From: Bryobacterales bacterium
GTDB taxonomy: Bacteria; Acidobacteriota; Terriglobia; Bryobacterales; Bryobacteraceae
Direction of reading: 5' to 3'
DNA: 64,000 nt
NCBI GenBank assembly: GCA_947446025.1
Contig: CANFEY010000011.1
Location: 18,762-82,761 of the forward strand
Shown: positions 35,966 through 44,999 of the stretch, in pieces
Position numbering within the stretch: the first letter of the stretch is position 1
How the letters are laid out: each line of letters starts with the position of its first letter
The notes under the pieces: model-generated
Database searches by the model: none
Seen by the model: only the letters and a program-made list of their open reading frames with translations
What the model was told of the DNA's origin: nothing
Position numbers and translations under genes: made by a program

Positions 35966-37608
35966 CAAGGCACAAGCCGGATCGCGTGGTCGATCACGTA
36001 CGCCTTTCCATTTGCGTTGATCAACGATACGCGCAGACTCATCACCGCCGGCAGCTTTTCCCCAAACGACGGCGGCAGATTCAGCGTGCCCTCTTTGCCG
36101 ATGCCCACCACCCGGCCGCTCTCCGTTCCGTTCGCTACCTCCGCCGTCCACACCACCAACAGGTCCCGCGTCGCCCGAGTCGCCCGCAGAATCTTCAACG
36201 CGTAAAACGACGGCGTCCGCACCGAAATCTCTCCCGCCGGCTTCTCCATCTCAAACGGAACCTTGGTCGGATCCGTCTCCGCCGTCTGCCGGATATTGCG
36301 CCGCGATTCAAACTTGTACTTGTTGAGCCCCTGCTTGTGACCCTCGCGCGAAACATGCAGCAGCCAGTCGTGCGACTTATCCGGCGGCTCTCCCGCGAAG
36401 CTCTTGCCCTTGTAATCTTTCGCCAGCACGCGCTCCCCCGTCGCCGGATTGATCCACGCCACATCGTAGCCGTGATTCTCCACCGTCAACTCCACCGGAC
36501 CTGGCTTCTCCACGTAGACCAAATACTCCACCGCGTCTTCCGGATCGCCGAATAACCCAGGAGCATCACGCACCGCAATCGCCCGCCCGCCACTGACGTC
36601 AAAGTAGGGCTCCATCTCCCAATAGCGTGTGCGGGCCATCAACTCAATCCACACCGTGAACTCGCGCCCCGCGCCCGCCGCCGGATATTGCCCGTTCATC
36701 GTCGCATTCCACAAGTCCGCCCGCGACCGGATGCCCGCGTTGATCCCCGGCAGCGCCATCAACTGATGTTCCACCGCGCCCACATTGGGGTCCGCCGTGC
36801 CGTAACTCAGCAAGCTCATCCATTTGTCTGCCAGCAGCGGAGACGAAGTCACCTCCGCCCCCGAAGTGCGCGGATGCTTATAAGGATCGAGTCGCGCCAG
36901 CAACTCCGCCGTGTCCGTCAACACGGCCCGCGCATTGCGTACGCGCTCAAACGCCGGCAAGCCCGCCCACATTAGGTTGAACGCCGAAAACCGAGCCGCG
37001 ATCTCCGTGATGTAACGCTCCCGCTCCGCGCGCCCCTCAGGAATCGAGGCCAACACCAGGTCCGTTACCATCCCGCGATTGTGGATCACCCGGACGCGCG
37101 CCGCCGCCTCACGCAGATCCGCGCCCGCTTCAATCGTGACCCGCAAGTGCGTGAACTTCTCCGCCGCCCGCGCCGCCACCGTCGTCTCAAACTCCGTCCG
37201 CGGCATCGCAACAAAATTCTCCACCGCCGACCCCATCCACAAGTGCGGCTGCAAGTTAGCCGTCTGGAAGTGATGCACGTTTGCCGTCCGCACAAACCCC
37301 GGCGCCTCCGACGCCACGCCCGTGGCCTTGCCCAGTTGCGCATCGAGCCTTCGCAGCGAACTGGTCACCCGGTAATCCCACTCGCCCGCCTCGTCTGGCG
37401 TAAACCGCAGCACCAATGTGTTGCCTTCCCGGAACGCGCGAATGGTTTTCGTATCCTTATGCGGCGAGCGGAAATCCCCGCGCAATTCCCCCGCTTCCCC
37501 GGCCTGTAACTCAAAGACGATGTCGCACGGACTCCACACCGGAGCCGAACAAGTAGGCACCTGCGCCAGGCACGGAAGCGTCGCGGCAATAAGCAAAAAG
37601 ACCCGCAT
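35965..37608 (-). CDS. Secreted DUF5060-containing protein, glycosidase-like
   Basis: The protein has 547 residues: a signal peptide (MRVFLLIAATLPCLAQVP), a DUF5060-like beta-sandwich (about 20-115; FELQAGEAGELRGDFRSPHK, FTPDEAGEWDYRVTSS), then a region placed like the TIM barrel of DUF4038 apiosidase-type enzymes but without the usual catalytic motif that I would recognise. A C-terminal beta domain follows. GAGAGAAG before the ATG at 37608 supports this start rather than 37626. It might bind or cleave plant polysaccharide. Confidence 0.7.
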   Translation of the reverse strand: MRVFLLIAATLPCLAQVPTCSAPVWSPCDIVFELQAGEAGELRGDFRSPHKDTKTIRAFREGNTLVLRFTPDEAGEWDYRVTSSLRRLDAQLGKATGVASEAPGFVRTANVHHFQTANLQPHLWMGSAVENFVAMPRTEFETTVAARAAEKFTHLRVTIEAGADLREAAARVRVIHNRGMVTDLVLASIPEGRAERERYITEIAARFSAFNLMWAGLPAFERVRNARAVLTDTAELLARLDPYKHPRTSGAEVTSSPLLADKWMSLLSYGTADPNVGAVEHQLMALPGINAGIRSRADLWNATMNGQYPAAGAGREFTVWIELMARTRYWEMEPYFDVSGGRAIAVRDAPGLFGDPEDAVEYLVYVEKPGPVELTVENHGYDVAWINPATGERVLAKDYKGKSFAGEPPDKSHDWLLHVSREGHKQGLNKYKFESRRNIRQTAETDPTKVPFEMEKPAGEISVRTPSFYALKILRATRATRDLLVVWTAEVANGTESGRVVGIGKEGTLNLPPSFGEKLPAVMSLRVSLINANGKAYVIDHAIRLVP

Positions 37609-37742
37609 GGCTTCTCTCAGGATCACACAAAAGCCGACCGTCTACTTGAGTGCTTCGTTATTCCGCACACCTTTGCTGAAGGCCACATCCGCGGGCAACG
37701 GTTCGCCAGCTCACAAGCGGAACGCATCCGCTGCCACGGTAG

Positions 37743-37762
37743 GGCAGGCGGTTTCGCCTGCC
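37743..37762. repeat. Inverted repeat in the gap upstream of the NHL-repeat gene
   Basis: The arms GGCAGGCG and CGCCTGCC flank GTTT. The 280-base gap (37609-37888) has no credible gene, and the hairpin lies in its middle, which is typical of dispersed REP-like elements rather than terminators. No second copy was noticed in this window. Confidence 0.5.
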
Positions 37763-37888
37763 ACGTACCCGCGTGCTCCATCGGCAGACTTGCCGGTAAT
37801 TAGGAGACAGCGAAAACGCCGGGATATGCACGGTCGGGTTCGTGCTCCCTCTGAACAGCGATCCCACACATCAGCTATCATGTGCTAC

Positions 37889-38983
37889 ATGAAAGCAGCA
37901 GCCCTTTTCACCCTGGCCTCCGGCTTGGCCGTCGTCGCGCTCGTCTCCGGCGTCCGCGCGCAACAACCCGCCGTCCCGCAAATTCCCTTCGATTCCAACG
38001 TCGACTTCTTCAAGCTCCCCGATGACATCCACTTCGGCGAAACCTCCGGCGTGGCCGTCAACTCCAAAGGACACGTCTTCGTCTTCTCGCGCGGCTCCAC
38101 CGTGGGACCCGCCTTCGGCGCAGCCGCCGCCCAGGTCCTCGAGTTCGACGCCAACGGAAAGTACCTCAAGGAAGTCGGCAAGGGCCTCTACGCCTGGTCC
38201 TACGCGCACACCGTCCGCGTCGACAAGAACGACAACCTGTGGGCCATCGACAAAGGTTCCGACATGGTCGTCCGCTTCAACACCAAAGGCCGCGTGGACT
38301 TAGTCTTCGGCCGCAAGAAAGAAGCCAGCGACGAAGCCGAGCCGTGGACCCGCGTCACTCCGCCCCGCCCCCCCACCGACGGCCAATTCCGCCAACCCAC
38401 CGACGTCACCTGGGACCCCGCCGGCAACATCTTCATTAGTGACGGCTACATCAACGCGCGCGTCGCCAAGTATGACGCCAACGGCGATTGGGTGAAATCC
38501 TTCGGTGAACCCGGCGCAGGCCCCGGCCAACTCAACACGCCCCACAGCATCGCCTCCGACGCCAAGGGCGATATCTACGTAGCCGACCGCGGCAATCGCC
38601 GCATCCAGGTCTTCAACGGCGACGGCGTTCTGCAACGCCAGATCACCATCGACATTCCCGTACCTGCCGACGCCAAGCCGTGGATGGGAGCCACCCCCAC
38701 CGCCTCCGCCGCCACCTCGCAAGCCGGCTCCCCGTGGGCCATCTGCATCACTCCCGCCACCAACGGCGCAACGCAGTATCTCTACAGCTCCGACGCTTTC
38801 CCCGGCCGCATTTACAAGCTGACGCTCGACGGCAAAGTGGTCGGCATGCTCGGCAAGTCCGGCCGCCAGCCCAAACAGTTCGGCTGGATCCACGAAATCG
38901 CGTGCCCCTCTGAGAACGAACTCTACGTGGCGGAAATCCTAAACTGGCGCGTCCAGAAGCTGACGCTGCGCCCAGCGAAGTAA
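37889..38983 (+). CDS. Secreted NHL-repeat beta-propeller protein
   Basis: It codes for 364 residues, a signal peptide (KAAALFTLASGLAVVALVSGVRAQ) and then NHL repeats such as FGETSGVAVNSKGHVFVFSR, TPHSIASDAKGDIYVADRGN and FGWIHEIACPSENELYVAEI. It resembles the propeller of peptidyl-amidoglycolate lyases, but catalytic zinc residues were not verified. TATCAT is 7 bases before the ATG at 37889, and no Shine-Dalgarno is seen; an ATG at 37880 is the alternative. Confidence 0.8.
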   Translation: MKAAALFTLASGLAVVALVSGVRAQQPAVPQIPFDSNVDFFKLPDDIHFGETSGVAVNSKGHVFVFSRGSTVGPAFGAAAAQVLEFDANGKYLKEVGKGLYAWSYAHTVRVDKNDNLWAIDKGSDMVVRFNTKGRVDLVFGRKKEASDEAEPWTRVTPPRPPTDGQFRQPTDVTWDPAGNIFISDGYINARVAKYDANGDWVKSFGEPGAGPGQLNTPHSIASDAKGDIYVADRGNRRIQVFNGDGVLQRQITIDIPVPADAKPWMGATPTASAATSQAGSPWAICITPATNGATQYLYSSDAFPGRIYKLTLDGKVVGMLGKSGRQPKQFGWIHEIACPSENELYVAEILNWRVQKLTLRPAK

Positions 38984-39023
38984 CCTCACTGCGTCACCAA
39001 AATACGATGCTAGAGTAAAGAAT

Positions 39024-39131
39024 ATGGAAGTCCAATTCACGCCGCGCGAAGGGATCTCTCAGGCCAGCACAGGCCAATTTGTCGAAGAGCCGCAGATGGA
39101 CGCCCTCTTTAAACAAACGCTGCGCGCCTGA
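39024..39131 (+). pseudogene. Antitoxin remnant with internal deletion
   Basis: A 35-codon frame, MEVQFTPREGISQASTGQFV then EEPQMDALFKQTLRA. The first seven residues look like the start of acidobacterial-type antitoxins, and the rest resembles the C-terminal toxin-binding tail (EGI.QA..G.FVEE...DA). The DNA-binding middle of some 40-50 residues seems to be missing. Its TGA shares one base with the toxin ATG. TAGAGT is 7 bases before the start. Confidence 0.6.
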
Positions 39132-39442
39132 TGCGCATCCGTTGGACGCTTGCCGCAGCGCAAGACTTGCGTTCCATTAGCGACTACCTCCGGGAGCATC
39201 ATCCGCACTATCGTCTGCCCACTTTGCGGAAGCTCTACGAGACGATCCGTTCGCTGAAGGATTCGCCGCACCGTGGATGGCCAGGAACTGAGGCAGATAC
39301 GAGAGAACTCATCTTCGCTCCCCTGAGCTACCGCAACACCGAACTCTGTTCCGCCTGCGCCACCAACCGAGCCGCATCGTCCGCCAACAAAAACCGCTCC
39401 CCCACCAACCGCTCCGCCGCCGCCTTCACCCGAGCCACGTAA
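39131..39442 (+). pseudogene. RelE/ParE-type toxin, truncated
   Basis: The first 66 or so residues (MRIRWTLAAAQDLRSISDYL, PHRGWPGTEADTRELIFAPL) match the RelE/ParE fold. After that the frame runs into the antisense of the hydrolase gene at 39328 and reads unrelated residues, losing the C-terminal strands that normally follow. The intact part is about 39131-39330; the toxin is probably dead. Confidence 0.7.
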
Positions 39443-41289
39443 TTCTCGTGCGTCCCGTACCGCTCTTCTAACGACAGCCGCGGGTCCCCCGACGCCACAC
39501 GCGCCGCCTTCGTCTTAGCGAACGGAATGTACCCGCCGCCCAGCGCCTGAATCTGCCCCTTGAAGAACCCACTGGCAATCGGACTCCACCCCGTGTACGT
39601 CCCCAGCGGAGCCTCCAGCAACACGCTCCGCACGCCCGCCATCTCATTGCCGTCCGCATCCACGCGCGGCACCAGCATCGGCAACGTCTGCCGGATCACC
39701 GGCGGCTGCATCGAAACCACGCCCGACACATCCGCCTTGCGGAATCCAGAACCAAAGTCGTAATCGTAGAACGGCACCAGCACGCCGTCCGGCATCGGCT
39801 GCCCCGGAATCTCAGGGAACCCCAACGCGGCCTGCGCTGGCGCGACCAACTCCCCGCGATCCAAACGAGGATACCGGCTCGGCGGAGGCAGCTCATCCCT
39901 CACCACCCAATCCACCAGCGCCGCCATCAGCGCCCGATTCGTCTCCGCCGACGAGTTCGGATTCGAGGCCAGCAGACAGCAGTTCGCCGCCCTGCCCGCC
40001 ACTTCAAATCCACCCGCACCGCCGCCATGCTGCACGCCCGGCGAATAGTAGCGCCGCACATTCGGCGGCAACGGAATGTCCGCATCCGCCCGCGTGCCCA
40101 CCAGATTCGGCGACATGCGCAACGAATAAAACTCAGCCGAGCCGAACGTCTCCACAATCTTCGGACACGTCTCCGTCGCATTGCACCGCGAAAGCAACCC
40201 TCCCACCTTGCGCCCGCGAACATCATCCGCCCAATCGCTCCACCACAACACGCCGTCGCTACCCGGCTCATACATCTCCGCCGCCCCACTGGGAGCCGCG
40301 AACCGAATGTTCATCGCCAACTGCCGAGGCGCAATATTCGGATTCATCCCATCAAACACCCGCGCGCCGCGTTCATCCTGATTGAACCCCAAATTCAAAA
40401 AGCTCCGCAGATAATTCCCCGACTGCGAATTCCCCTGCGCGATCAAGTGATGAATCGCCGCCCCCAGCGGATTCCCTGCCCCCGCCCGCCGCAGGAACGC
40501 ATTCAAATCCCGCGTCGCCGCAAACCCGATCCCGTGTACCGGCGGATCCTTCGCAATGTAGGTCACCTCATACAAGTACGCAGGATCAAACCCGCCCTTC
40601 ATGCAAATCTTAGTCCCGTCCGCCTTGCCCGGAAACGGCGTCTGCGCGCAATCCGCGAAAGCCCAATCGCTCGACCGCACCGCAATCCGCGCCCCCTCTT
40701 CAGACAACCGCTTCGTCATCGCCGCCTTCGACGTATCGAAACTCGCCGGCGTAGCCGTCCCCGTCACGCGCCCCCGGATAATCGATTGCGTGCTAGACCC
40801 CGCCGCCGCATTCGCAATCCGCGCCATCACCGGACCCGTAATGCTGGACCCATCCGCATTCTTCGCCACCGGCACCGTCATCGTCTCTACCCGCGGCCCC
40901 GGAGCAATATCCGCCTGCCACCCGCTCGCCACCAACACATGCCCACGCGTGCGGAAATCCGCAAAAAAACCCGCGCCCTCAATCCCAGCCGTGCCGCGAT
41001 TCGGCACCTGATAAGCCAGCACTCCGCTCGCCTTGCTCATATCCTTCGGCTTCAGAATCGTGAACGTAGCCGAATACTCCACCATCCCCCGCGCGTTCCG
41101 AGGCGCCAACTCGATGTCCGTAATCACCGCGTTCAGCGGATGCCTCGGGTCCAACTCCCCAAAGAACCGCCCCGCCAGCTTTTCGTACCCCGGCGTGCTC
41201 GCCAATGCCTCAGTCTTCTCCACCGTGAGCTTCACGACGCCAGCCTGAAGACTCGAGGCAACCAACAGAATGCGTAGGATTGTAGCCAT
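39328..41289 (-). CDS. Secreted alpha/beta-hydrolase-domain protein
   Basis: The product has 653 residues from ATG at 41289 (signal MATILRILLVASSLQAGVV). AGGA with an 8-base gap favours it over the ATG at 41298. It matches the long alpha/beta-hydrolase-domain proteins of environmental bacteria: YLYEVTYIAKDPPVHGIGFA, a nucleophile elbow GNSQSGNYLRSF (the Ser within QGNSQSG) and a C-terminal half YDYDFGSGFRKADVSGVVS. It is likely an esterase of unknown substrate. Its 3' end truncates the toxin remnant. Confidence 0.78.
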   Translation of the reverse strand: MATILRILLVASSLQAGVVKLTVEKTEALASTPGYEKLAGRFFGELDPRHPLNAVITDIELAPRNARGMVEYSATFTILKPKDMSKASGVLAYQVPNRGTAGIEGAGFFADFRTRGHVLVASGWQADIAPGPRVETMTVPVAKNADGSSITGPVMARIANAAAGSSTQSIIRGRVTGTATPASFDTSKAAMTKRLSEEGARIAVRSSDWAFADCAQTPFPGKADGTKICMKGGFDPAYLYEVTYIAKDPPVHGIGFAATRDLNAFLRRAGAGNPLGAAIHHLIAQGNSQSGNYLRSFLNLGFNQDERGARVFDGMNPNIAPRQLAMNIRFAAPSGAAEMYEPGSDGVLWWSDWADDVRGRKVGGLLSRCNATETCPKIVETFGSAEFYSLRMSPNLVGTRADADIPLPPNVRRYYSPGVQHGGGAGGFEVAGRAANCCLLASNPNSSAETNRALMAALVDWVVRDELPPPSRYPRLDRGELVAPAQAALGFPEIPGQPMPDGVLVPFYDYDFGSGFRKADVSGVVSMQPPVIRQTLPMLVPRVDADGNEMAGVRSVLLEAPLGTYTGWSPIASGFFKGQIQALGGGYIPFAKTKAARVASGDPRLSLEERYGTHENYVARVKAAAERLVGERFLLADDAARLVAQAEQSSVLR

Positions 41290-41331
41290 GTCAGCCATCC
41301 TATAACAATCCGGCGCGCTACGATAGGATCT

Positions 41332-41652
41332 GTGACCGAGCAGGAATTCCAAAACCAAGCCGACGAAGCAATTGACGACCTCTATCAACGCCTCGTCCGC
41401 GCCGTCGAAACCCACGACTTCGAAGTCGACTTCAACTCCGGCGCGCTCGCCATCGAATTCGAAGACCCGCCCGCGAAATTCATCGTCAGCCCCAACTCGC
41501 CCGTGAAGCAAATCTGGGTCTCCGCCCACTCCCGCAGCTTCAAGTTCGATTGGGACCCCGCCCGCGCCGCCTTCGTCCTCAACGGCCAATCCCTCGCCGA
41601 AATGATGTCCGCCGCCGTCACCCAACAAATCGGCGAGCCCGTCACGCTGTAA
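41332..41652 (+). CDS. cyaY: CyaY, frataxin-like iron protein
   Basis: A short acidic protein of 106 residues (TEQEFQNQADEAIDDLYQRL, FEVDFNSGALAIEFED, KQIWVSAHSRSFKFDWD) with the frataxin fold pattern and the acidic first helix that binds iron. It takes part in iron-sulfur cluster assembly. GTG start at 41332; TACGAT lies 7 bases upstream, suggesting a leaderless message. It overlaps the hemW-like gene by one base. Confidence 0.9.
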   Translation: MTEQEFQNQADEAIDDLYQRLVRAVETHDFEVDFNSGALAIEFEDPPAKFIVSPNSPVKQIWVSAHSRSFKFDWDPARAAFVLNGQSLAEMMSAAVTQQIGEPVTL

Positions 41653-42713
41653 TGCCCGGCGTCTACATCTCCTATCCATTCTGCGCGCAAAAATGTACCT
41701 ACTGTAACTTCGCGTCCGGCGTGCTCCCACGCCAACTCGAAGTGCAATACCTCGCCGCGCTCCATCACGAAATCCGCGCCACGCAATGGCAGTGGACTCC
41801 CGAAACCCTGTACTTCGGCGGCGGCACGCCCAGCAACATGGAGCCTTCCGCCCTCGCGTCCCTCATCGGCGCCATCCCCGGCAATCCCACGGAGTCCACG
41901 CTCGAAGCCGCCCCCGGCAACATCACGCTCCACCGAGCCACCGCATGGCATCAAGCCGGCATCAACCGCGTCAGCCTCGGCGTGCAATCCTTCATCACTC
42001 ACGAGCTTACCCGCACCGGCCGCAAACACACCGCGCAAATCGTCGAACAGGAAATCGCCAACCTCCGCGCCGCCGGCATCACCAACTTCAACATCGACTT
42101 GATCGCCGGCCTCTCCGGACAAACCCCCGCCAGTTGGTCCGAATCCCTCCACTGGATCGAACGCCTCAACGCACCGCACGTCTCCGTCTACATGCTGGAG
42201 ATCGACGAAGACAGCCGCCTCGGCTCCGAGGCCCTCTCCCTAGGCCAACGCTACGGAGCTCGCGACATCCCCACCGACGACGCCATTGCCGACTTCTACG
42301 AATCCGCCGTCGAACGCCTCGCGCGGCTAGGCATCGCCCGATACGAAATCTCCAACTTCGCCCGCCCCGGCTTCGAATCGCGCCACAACCTCAAATACTG
42401 GCTGCGCGAACCCTACCTCGGCTTCGGCTCCGACGCGCATTCCTTCGACGGCGCCGACCGCATCCAGAACACTGAGCTCGCCCAAGACTACGTAATCGAC
42501 CCGGCGCCCCAGCGCACCCCCGCCGACCCCGTCGCCGAAAGATTCTTCCTCGGCCTCCGTCTCTCCCGCGGTATCGAACCGCCCTTCACGCCCTTCGAGG
42601 CAGAAATCGAAAAGCACCTGGCAAGCGGCCTCCTCCAACAAACCGGCACCCGACTTCACCTCAGCCCCCGAGGTGTCCTACTATCAAACGAAGTGTTCTC
42701 CGAATTCGTATGA
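41652..42713 (+). CDS. hemW: HemW-like radical SAM haem chaperone
   Basis: It codes for 353 residues. The CxxxCxxC cluster site is [10 protein letters not shown] near the N-terminus; [29 protein letters not shown] and [20 protein letters not shown] are HemW-family motifs. HemW binds haem and is often misnamed coproporphyrinogen oxidase. The frame upstream of 41652 lies within cyaY. The start overlaps the cyaY stop (TAATG) and the end overlaps ltaE (ATGA). Confidence 0.92.
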   Translation: MPGVYISYPFCAQKCTYCNFASGVLPRQLEVQYLAALHHEIRATQWQWTPETLYFGGGTPSNMEPSALASLIGAIPGNPTESTLEAAPGNITLHRATAWHQAGINRVSLGVQSFITHELTRTGRKHTAQIVEQEIANLRAAGITNFNIDLIAGLSGQTPASWSESLHWIERLNAPHVSVYMLEIDEDSRLGSEALSLGQRYGARDIPTDDAIADFYESAVERLARLGIARYEISNFARPGFESRHNLKYWLREPYLGFGSDAHSFDGADRIQNTELAQDYVIDPAPQRTPADPVAERFFLGLRLSRGIEPPFTPFEAEIEKHLASGLLQQTGTRLHLSPRGVLLSNEVFSEFV

Positions 42714-43711
42714 TCGATCTCCGTAGCGATACCGTCACCAAACCCACAGCATCCATGCGCCGAGCCATGGCCGAAGCCGAAGTCGGCGACGACGTCTACC
42801 GCGAAGACCCCACTGTCAACGCGCTGGAAGCCCGAGCCGCCGAAATCCTCGGCAAGCCCGCCGCCCTCTTCGTTCCCACCGGCAGCATGGGCAACGCCAT
42901 CGCCATCAAGCTCCACACCCACCACGGCCAGGAAGTCATCTGCGATGACAAGGCCCACATCCTCGATTGGGAACTCGCCATGACCGCCTGGTTCTCCGGC
43001 TGCCTGGCCCGCCCCGTGCCCACGCGCGACGGCATCCTCAGTTGGTCCGCCATCGAACCTGTCATCAAGAATCCCGGCGGCTTCAACGCCCCCACCGCGA
43101 TGGTGAACCTGGAACACCCCCACAACATGGGCGGCGGAACGCTCTACGCCATCGCAGCCATCGATGAAATCTGCCAGCGAGCCCACGCGCGCAATCTAAA
43201 CGTCCACATGGACGGAGCGAGGCTCTTCAACGCAGTCGCCCGCAGCGGCCTGGCACCGGCCCGCATCGTAGCGAACGTAGACACCGTGATGACCTGCCTA
43301 TCGAAAGGCCTCGGTGCCCCCGTCGGATCACTCCTGGCCGGCCCCGCCGACCTCATCACCCGCGCGCGCATCCACCGTAAACAACTCGGCGGAGGCATGC
43401 GCCAAGCCGGTATCCTCGCCGCCGCAGGCCTGGTGGCGCTAGCCGAATCCCCCCAGCGCATGCACGACGATCACGCCAACGCCCGCCTCTTAGCCGAAGC
43501 TGTAGGCGTCGACCCCGCCACAATCCAAACCAACATCGTCATCTTCGAGATCCAATCGAACCCCGCCGAATTCATCGCGCACCTACAATCCGAAGCCATC
43601 CGAGCCAGCGCCATCGGCGGCCAACGCATCCGCCTCGTCACCCACTACGACGTCTCCCGCCAGGACTGCGAACGCGCCGCCAGCGTGCTTTCGGGCCTTC
43701 TTCATTCGTAA
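42710..43711 (+). CDS. ltaE: Low-specificity L-threonine aldolase
   Basis: A PLP enzyme of 333 residues (fold type I): [20 protein letters not shown], the PLP Lys199 in [14 protein letters not shown], and [12 protein letters not shown] with the cofactor-binding Asp. It splits threonine and allo-threonine to glycine and acetaldehyde. It overlaps hemW by 4 bases, and its stop shares one base with the next ATG, so four genes (cyaY onwards) form one operon. Confidence 0.93.
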   Translation: MIDLRSDTVTKPTASMRRAMAEAEVGDDVYREDPTVNALEARAAEILGKPAALFVPTGSMGNAIAIKLHTHHGQEVICDDKAHILDWELAMTAWFSGCLARPVPTRDGILSWSAIEPVIKNPGGFNAPTAMVNLEHPHNMGGGTLYAIAAIDEICQRAHARNLNVHMDGARLFNAVARSGLAPARIVANVDTVMTCLSKGLGAPVGSLLAGPADLITRARIHRKQLGGGMRQAGILAAAGLVALAESPQRMHDDHANARLLAEAVGVDPATIQTNIVIFEIQSNPAEFIAHLQSEAIRASAIGGQRIRLVTHYDVSRQDCERAASVLSGLLHS

Positions 43712-44214
43712 TGCAGCACTCGACCCTAGTCTCGCTAGGAGCCCGCTGGCTCACCCGGAAGTGCTCCGTAGTCCTGTGCGAATTCGCCACCGCCGCCGAC
43801 GAAAACCCCGACGTCATCGGCTGGGCCCCCGAAGCCGGCTCGGTGCTCATCGAATGCAAAGTGACCCGCGCGGACTTCCTGAGTGACGCAGCCAAACCCG
43901 TCCGCAAAGATCTCCGCACCGGCATGGGCCACCGCCGCTACTACCTCTGCCCTGCCGAAGTCATCCAGGTGAAGGACCTCCCCCCGAAATGGGGACTCCT
44001 CTGGGCCACCAAACACTCCATCACCGTCCAACGCGAAGCCCGAGGCAACCCAGATCGCAATCTGCTGGCTGAAGTCCGCTTCCTCAGCGCCATGCTCCGC
44101 CGAGCCCAAATCCGCATCGGCTCCCGCCCCCTCTCCGAATGGCTCCGCGGCGAAAATCGCTTCGAGGCCAAACGCGGTACGCCCCCCAACACCCGCGCCG
44201 CAGCCGCACCGTAG
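43711..44214 (+). CDS. PD-(D/E)XK-nuclease-like protein of unknown function
   Basis: Its 167 residues have the arrangement Asp34 (NPDVIGW), then Glu48-Cys-Lys50 (SVLIECKVTRADFLSD), which fits a PD-(D/E)XK nuclease core and is reminiscent of the MmcB-type DNA-repair family; GMGHRRYYLCPAEVI follows as the next strand. The C-terminal part is basic. Its ATG shares a base with the ltaE stop. Nuclease activity is an inference from the motif alone. Confidence 0.65.
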   Translation: MQHSTLVSLGARWLTRKCSVVLCEFATAADENPDVIGWAPEAGSVLIECKVTRADFLSDAAKPVRKDLRTGMGHRRYYLCPAEVIQVKDLPPKWGLLWATKHSITVQREARGNPDRNLLAEVRFLSAMLRRAQIRIGSRPLSEWLRGENRFEAKRGTPPNTRAAAAP

Positions 44215-44241
44215 CCAAAAGTTCAGGTAACGCTCACCGCG

Positions 44242-44302
44242 CAAAAAGGGGACTGGCTCGAATTTCGCCGCCTTTGCGAAATTTGTGCCTGTACCCTTTT
44301 TG
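44242..44302. repeat. Imperfect 27-base inverted repeat, MITE- or REP-like
   Basis: The left arm 44242-44268 and right arm 44276-44302 match at 23 of 27 positions, with a 7-base loop. The arms begin and end with CAAAAAGGG and CCCTTTTTG. It sits in a 233-base gap (44215-44447) between two plus-strand genes. It could also act as a terminator after the 43711 gene, since the right arm ends in a T run. Confidence 0.65.
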
Positions 44303-44447
44303 CCCCGTCCGAATTCCTACGATCTAGAGTTGCGCCTTCAATAGGAAGGCGTCCTCTCCCGACTCCTGACTCCTTCCTTTCCAACAACATCCCCCCGCAA
44401 CCGACCACCATCCCCGCCCTCCAGTGCTACCCTCCGCGCGAGGACCC

Positions 44448-44999
44448 ATGAGCGAAGCAAAAACCAACGCCAACCGAGCCAACGACGCCAAATCCACCGG
44501 CCCCATCACCCCCGCCGGCAAATCCATCGTCGCCAGGAACGGCCTCAAACACGGCCTCTCCGCCAGCCAAATCGTCCTCCCCGAAGAATCGCAAGCCGCC
44601 TACAAACGCCTCCTCAACGGCTACCTCGACCGTTTCCAGCCGCAAGACCCCGTCGAATTCGAACTCGTCTCCGTCATGGCCGCCGCCCGCTGGCGTCTTC
44701 GCCGCATCACCGCCATGGAAACCAGCCTTTTCTTCAACGAACTCGCCCTCCGCGAAGCGGCAATCGTAGACGCGCTCACCAAAAACGCCACTCCCGATGA
44801 TCGTCTCGCCTACGTGTTCAAGAAGCTAACCGACCAAAGCCACGCCGTCTCCATGAGCGTTCGTTACGAAGGCACCCTCACCCGAGCACATGACCGCGCC
44901 TTCCGCCAACTCGAAGCCCTCCGCAAATCGCCCACGACAAAGCAAAGCCAAATTTCCGCCCTTCCCGAGCTGCCAACTCCCGAAGGATCAATCGCATGA
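44448..44999 (+). CDS. Hypothetical protein with an NANRANA-type N-terminus
   Basis: A protein of 183 residues: SEAKTNANRANDAKSTGPIT, then GKSIVARNGLKHGLSASQIV. I know this opening from many acidobacterial proteins of unknown function; the rest is helical (WRLRRITAMETSLFFNELAL). CGAGGA before the ATG at 44448 fixes the start. It overlaps trpE(G) by 4 bases. No enzyme motif is seen. Confidence 0.75.
   Translation: MSEAKTNANRANDAKSTGPITPAGKSIVARNGLKHGLSASQIVLPEESQAAYKRLLNGYLDRFQPQDPVEFELVSVMAAARWRLRRITAMETSLFFNELALREAAIVDALTKNATPDDRLAYVFKKLTDQSHAVSMSVRYEGTLTRAHDRAFRQLEALRKSPTTKQSQISALPELPTPEGSIA

Noticed and set aside
37626..37867. 69-codon minus-strand frame in the gap before the NHL gene
   Set aside because: It spans the GGCAGGCG hairpin and has no domain; such frames are typical of dispersed repeats.
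40027..41277. 416-codon plus-strand frame inside the hydrolase gene
   Set aside because: It is extremely Arg/His/Pro-rich, as expected from an antisense frame of a GC-rich gene.
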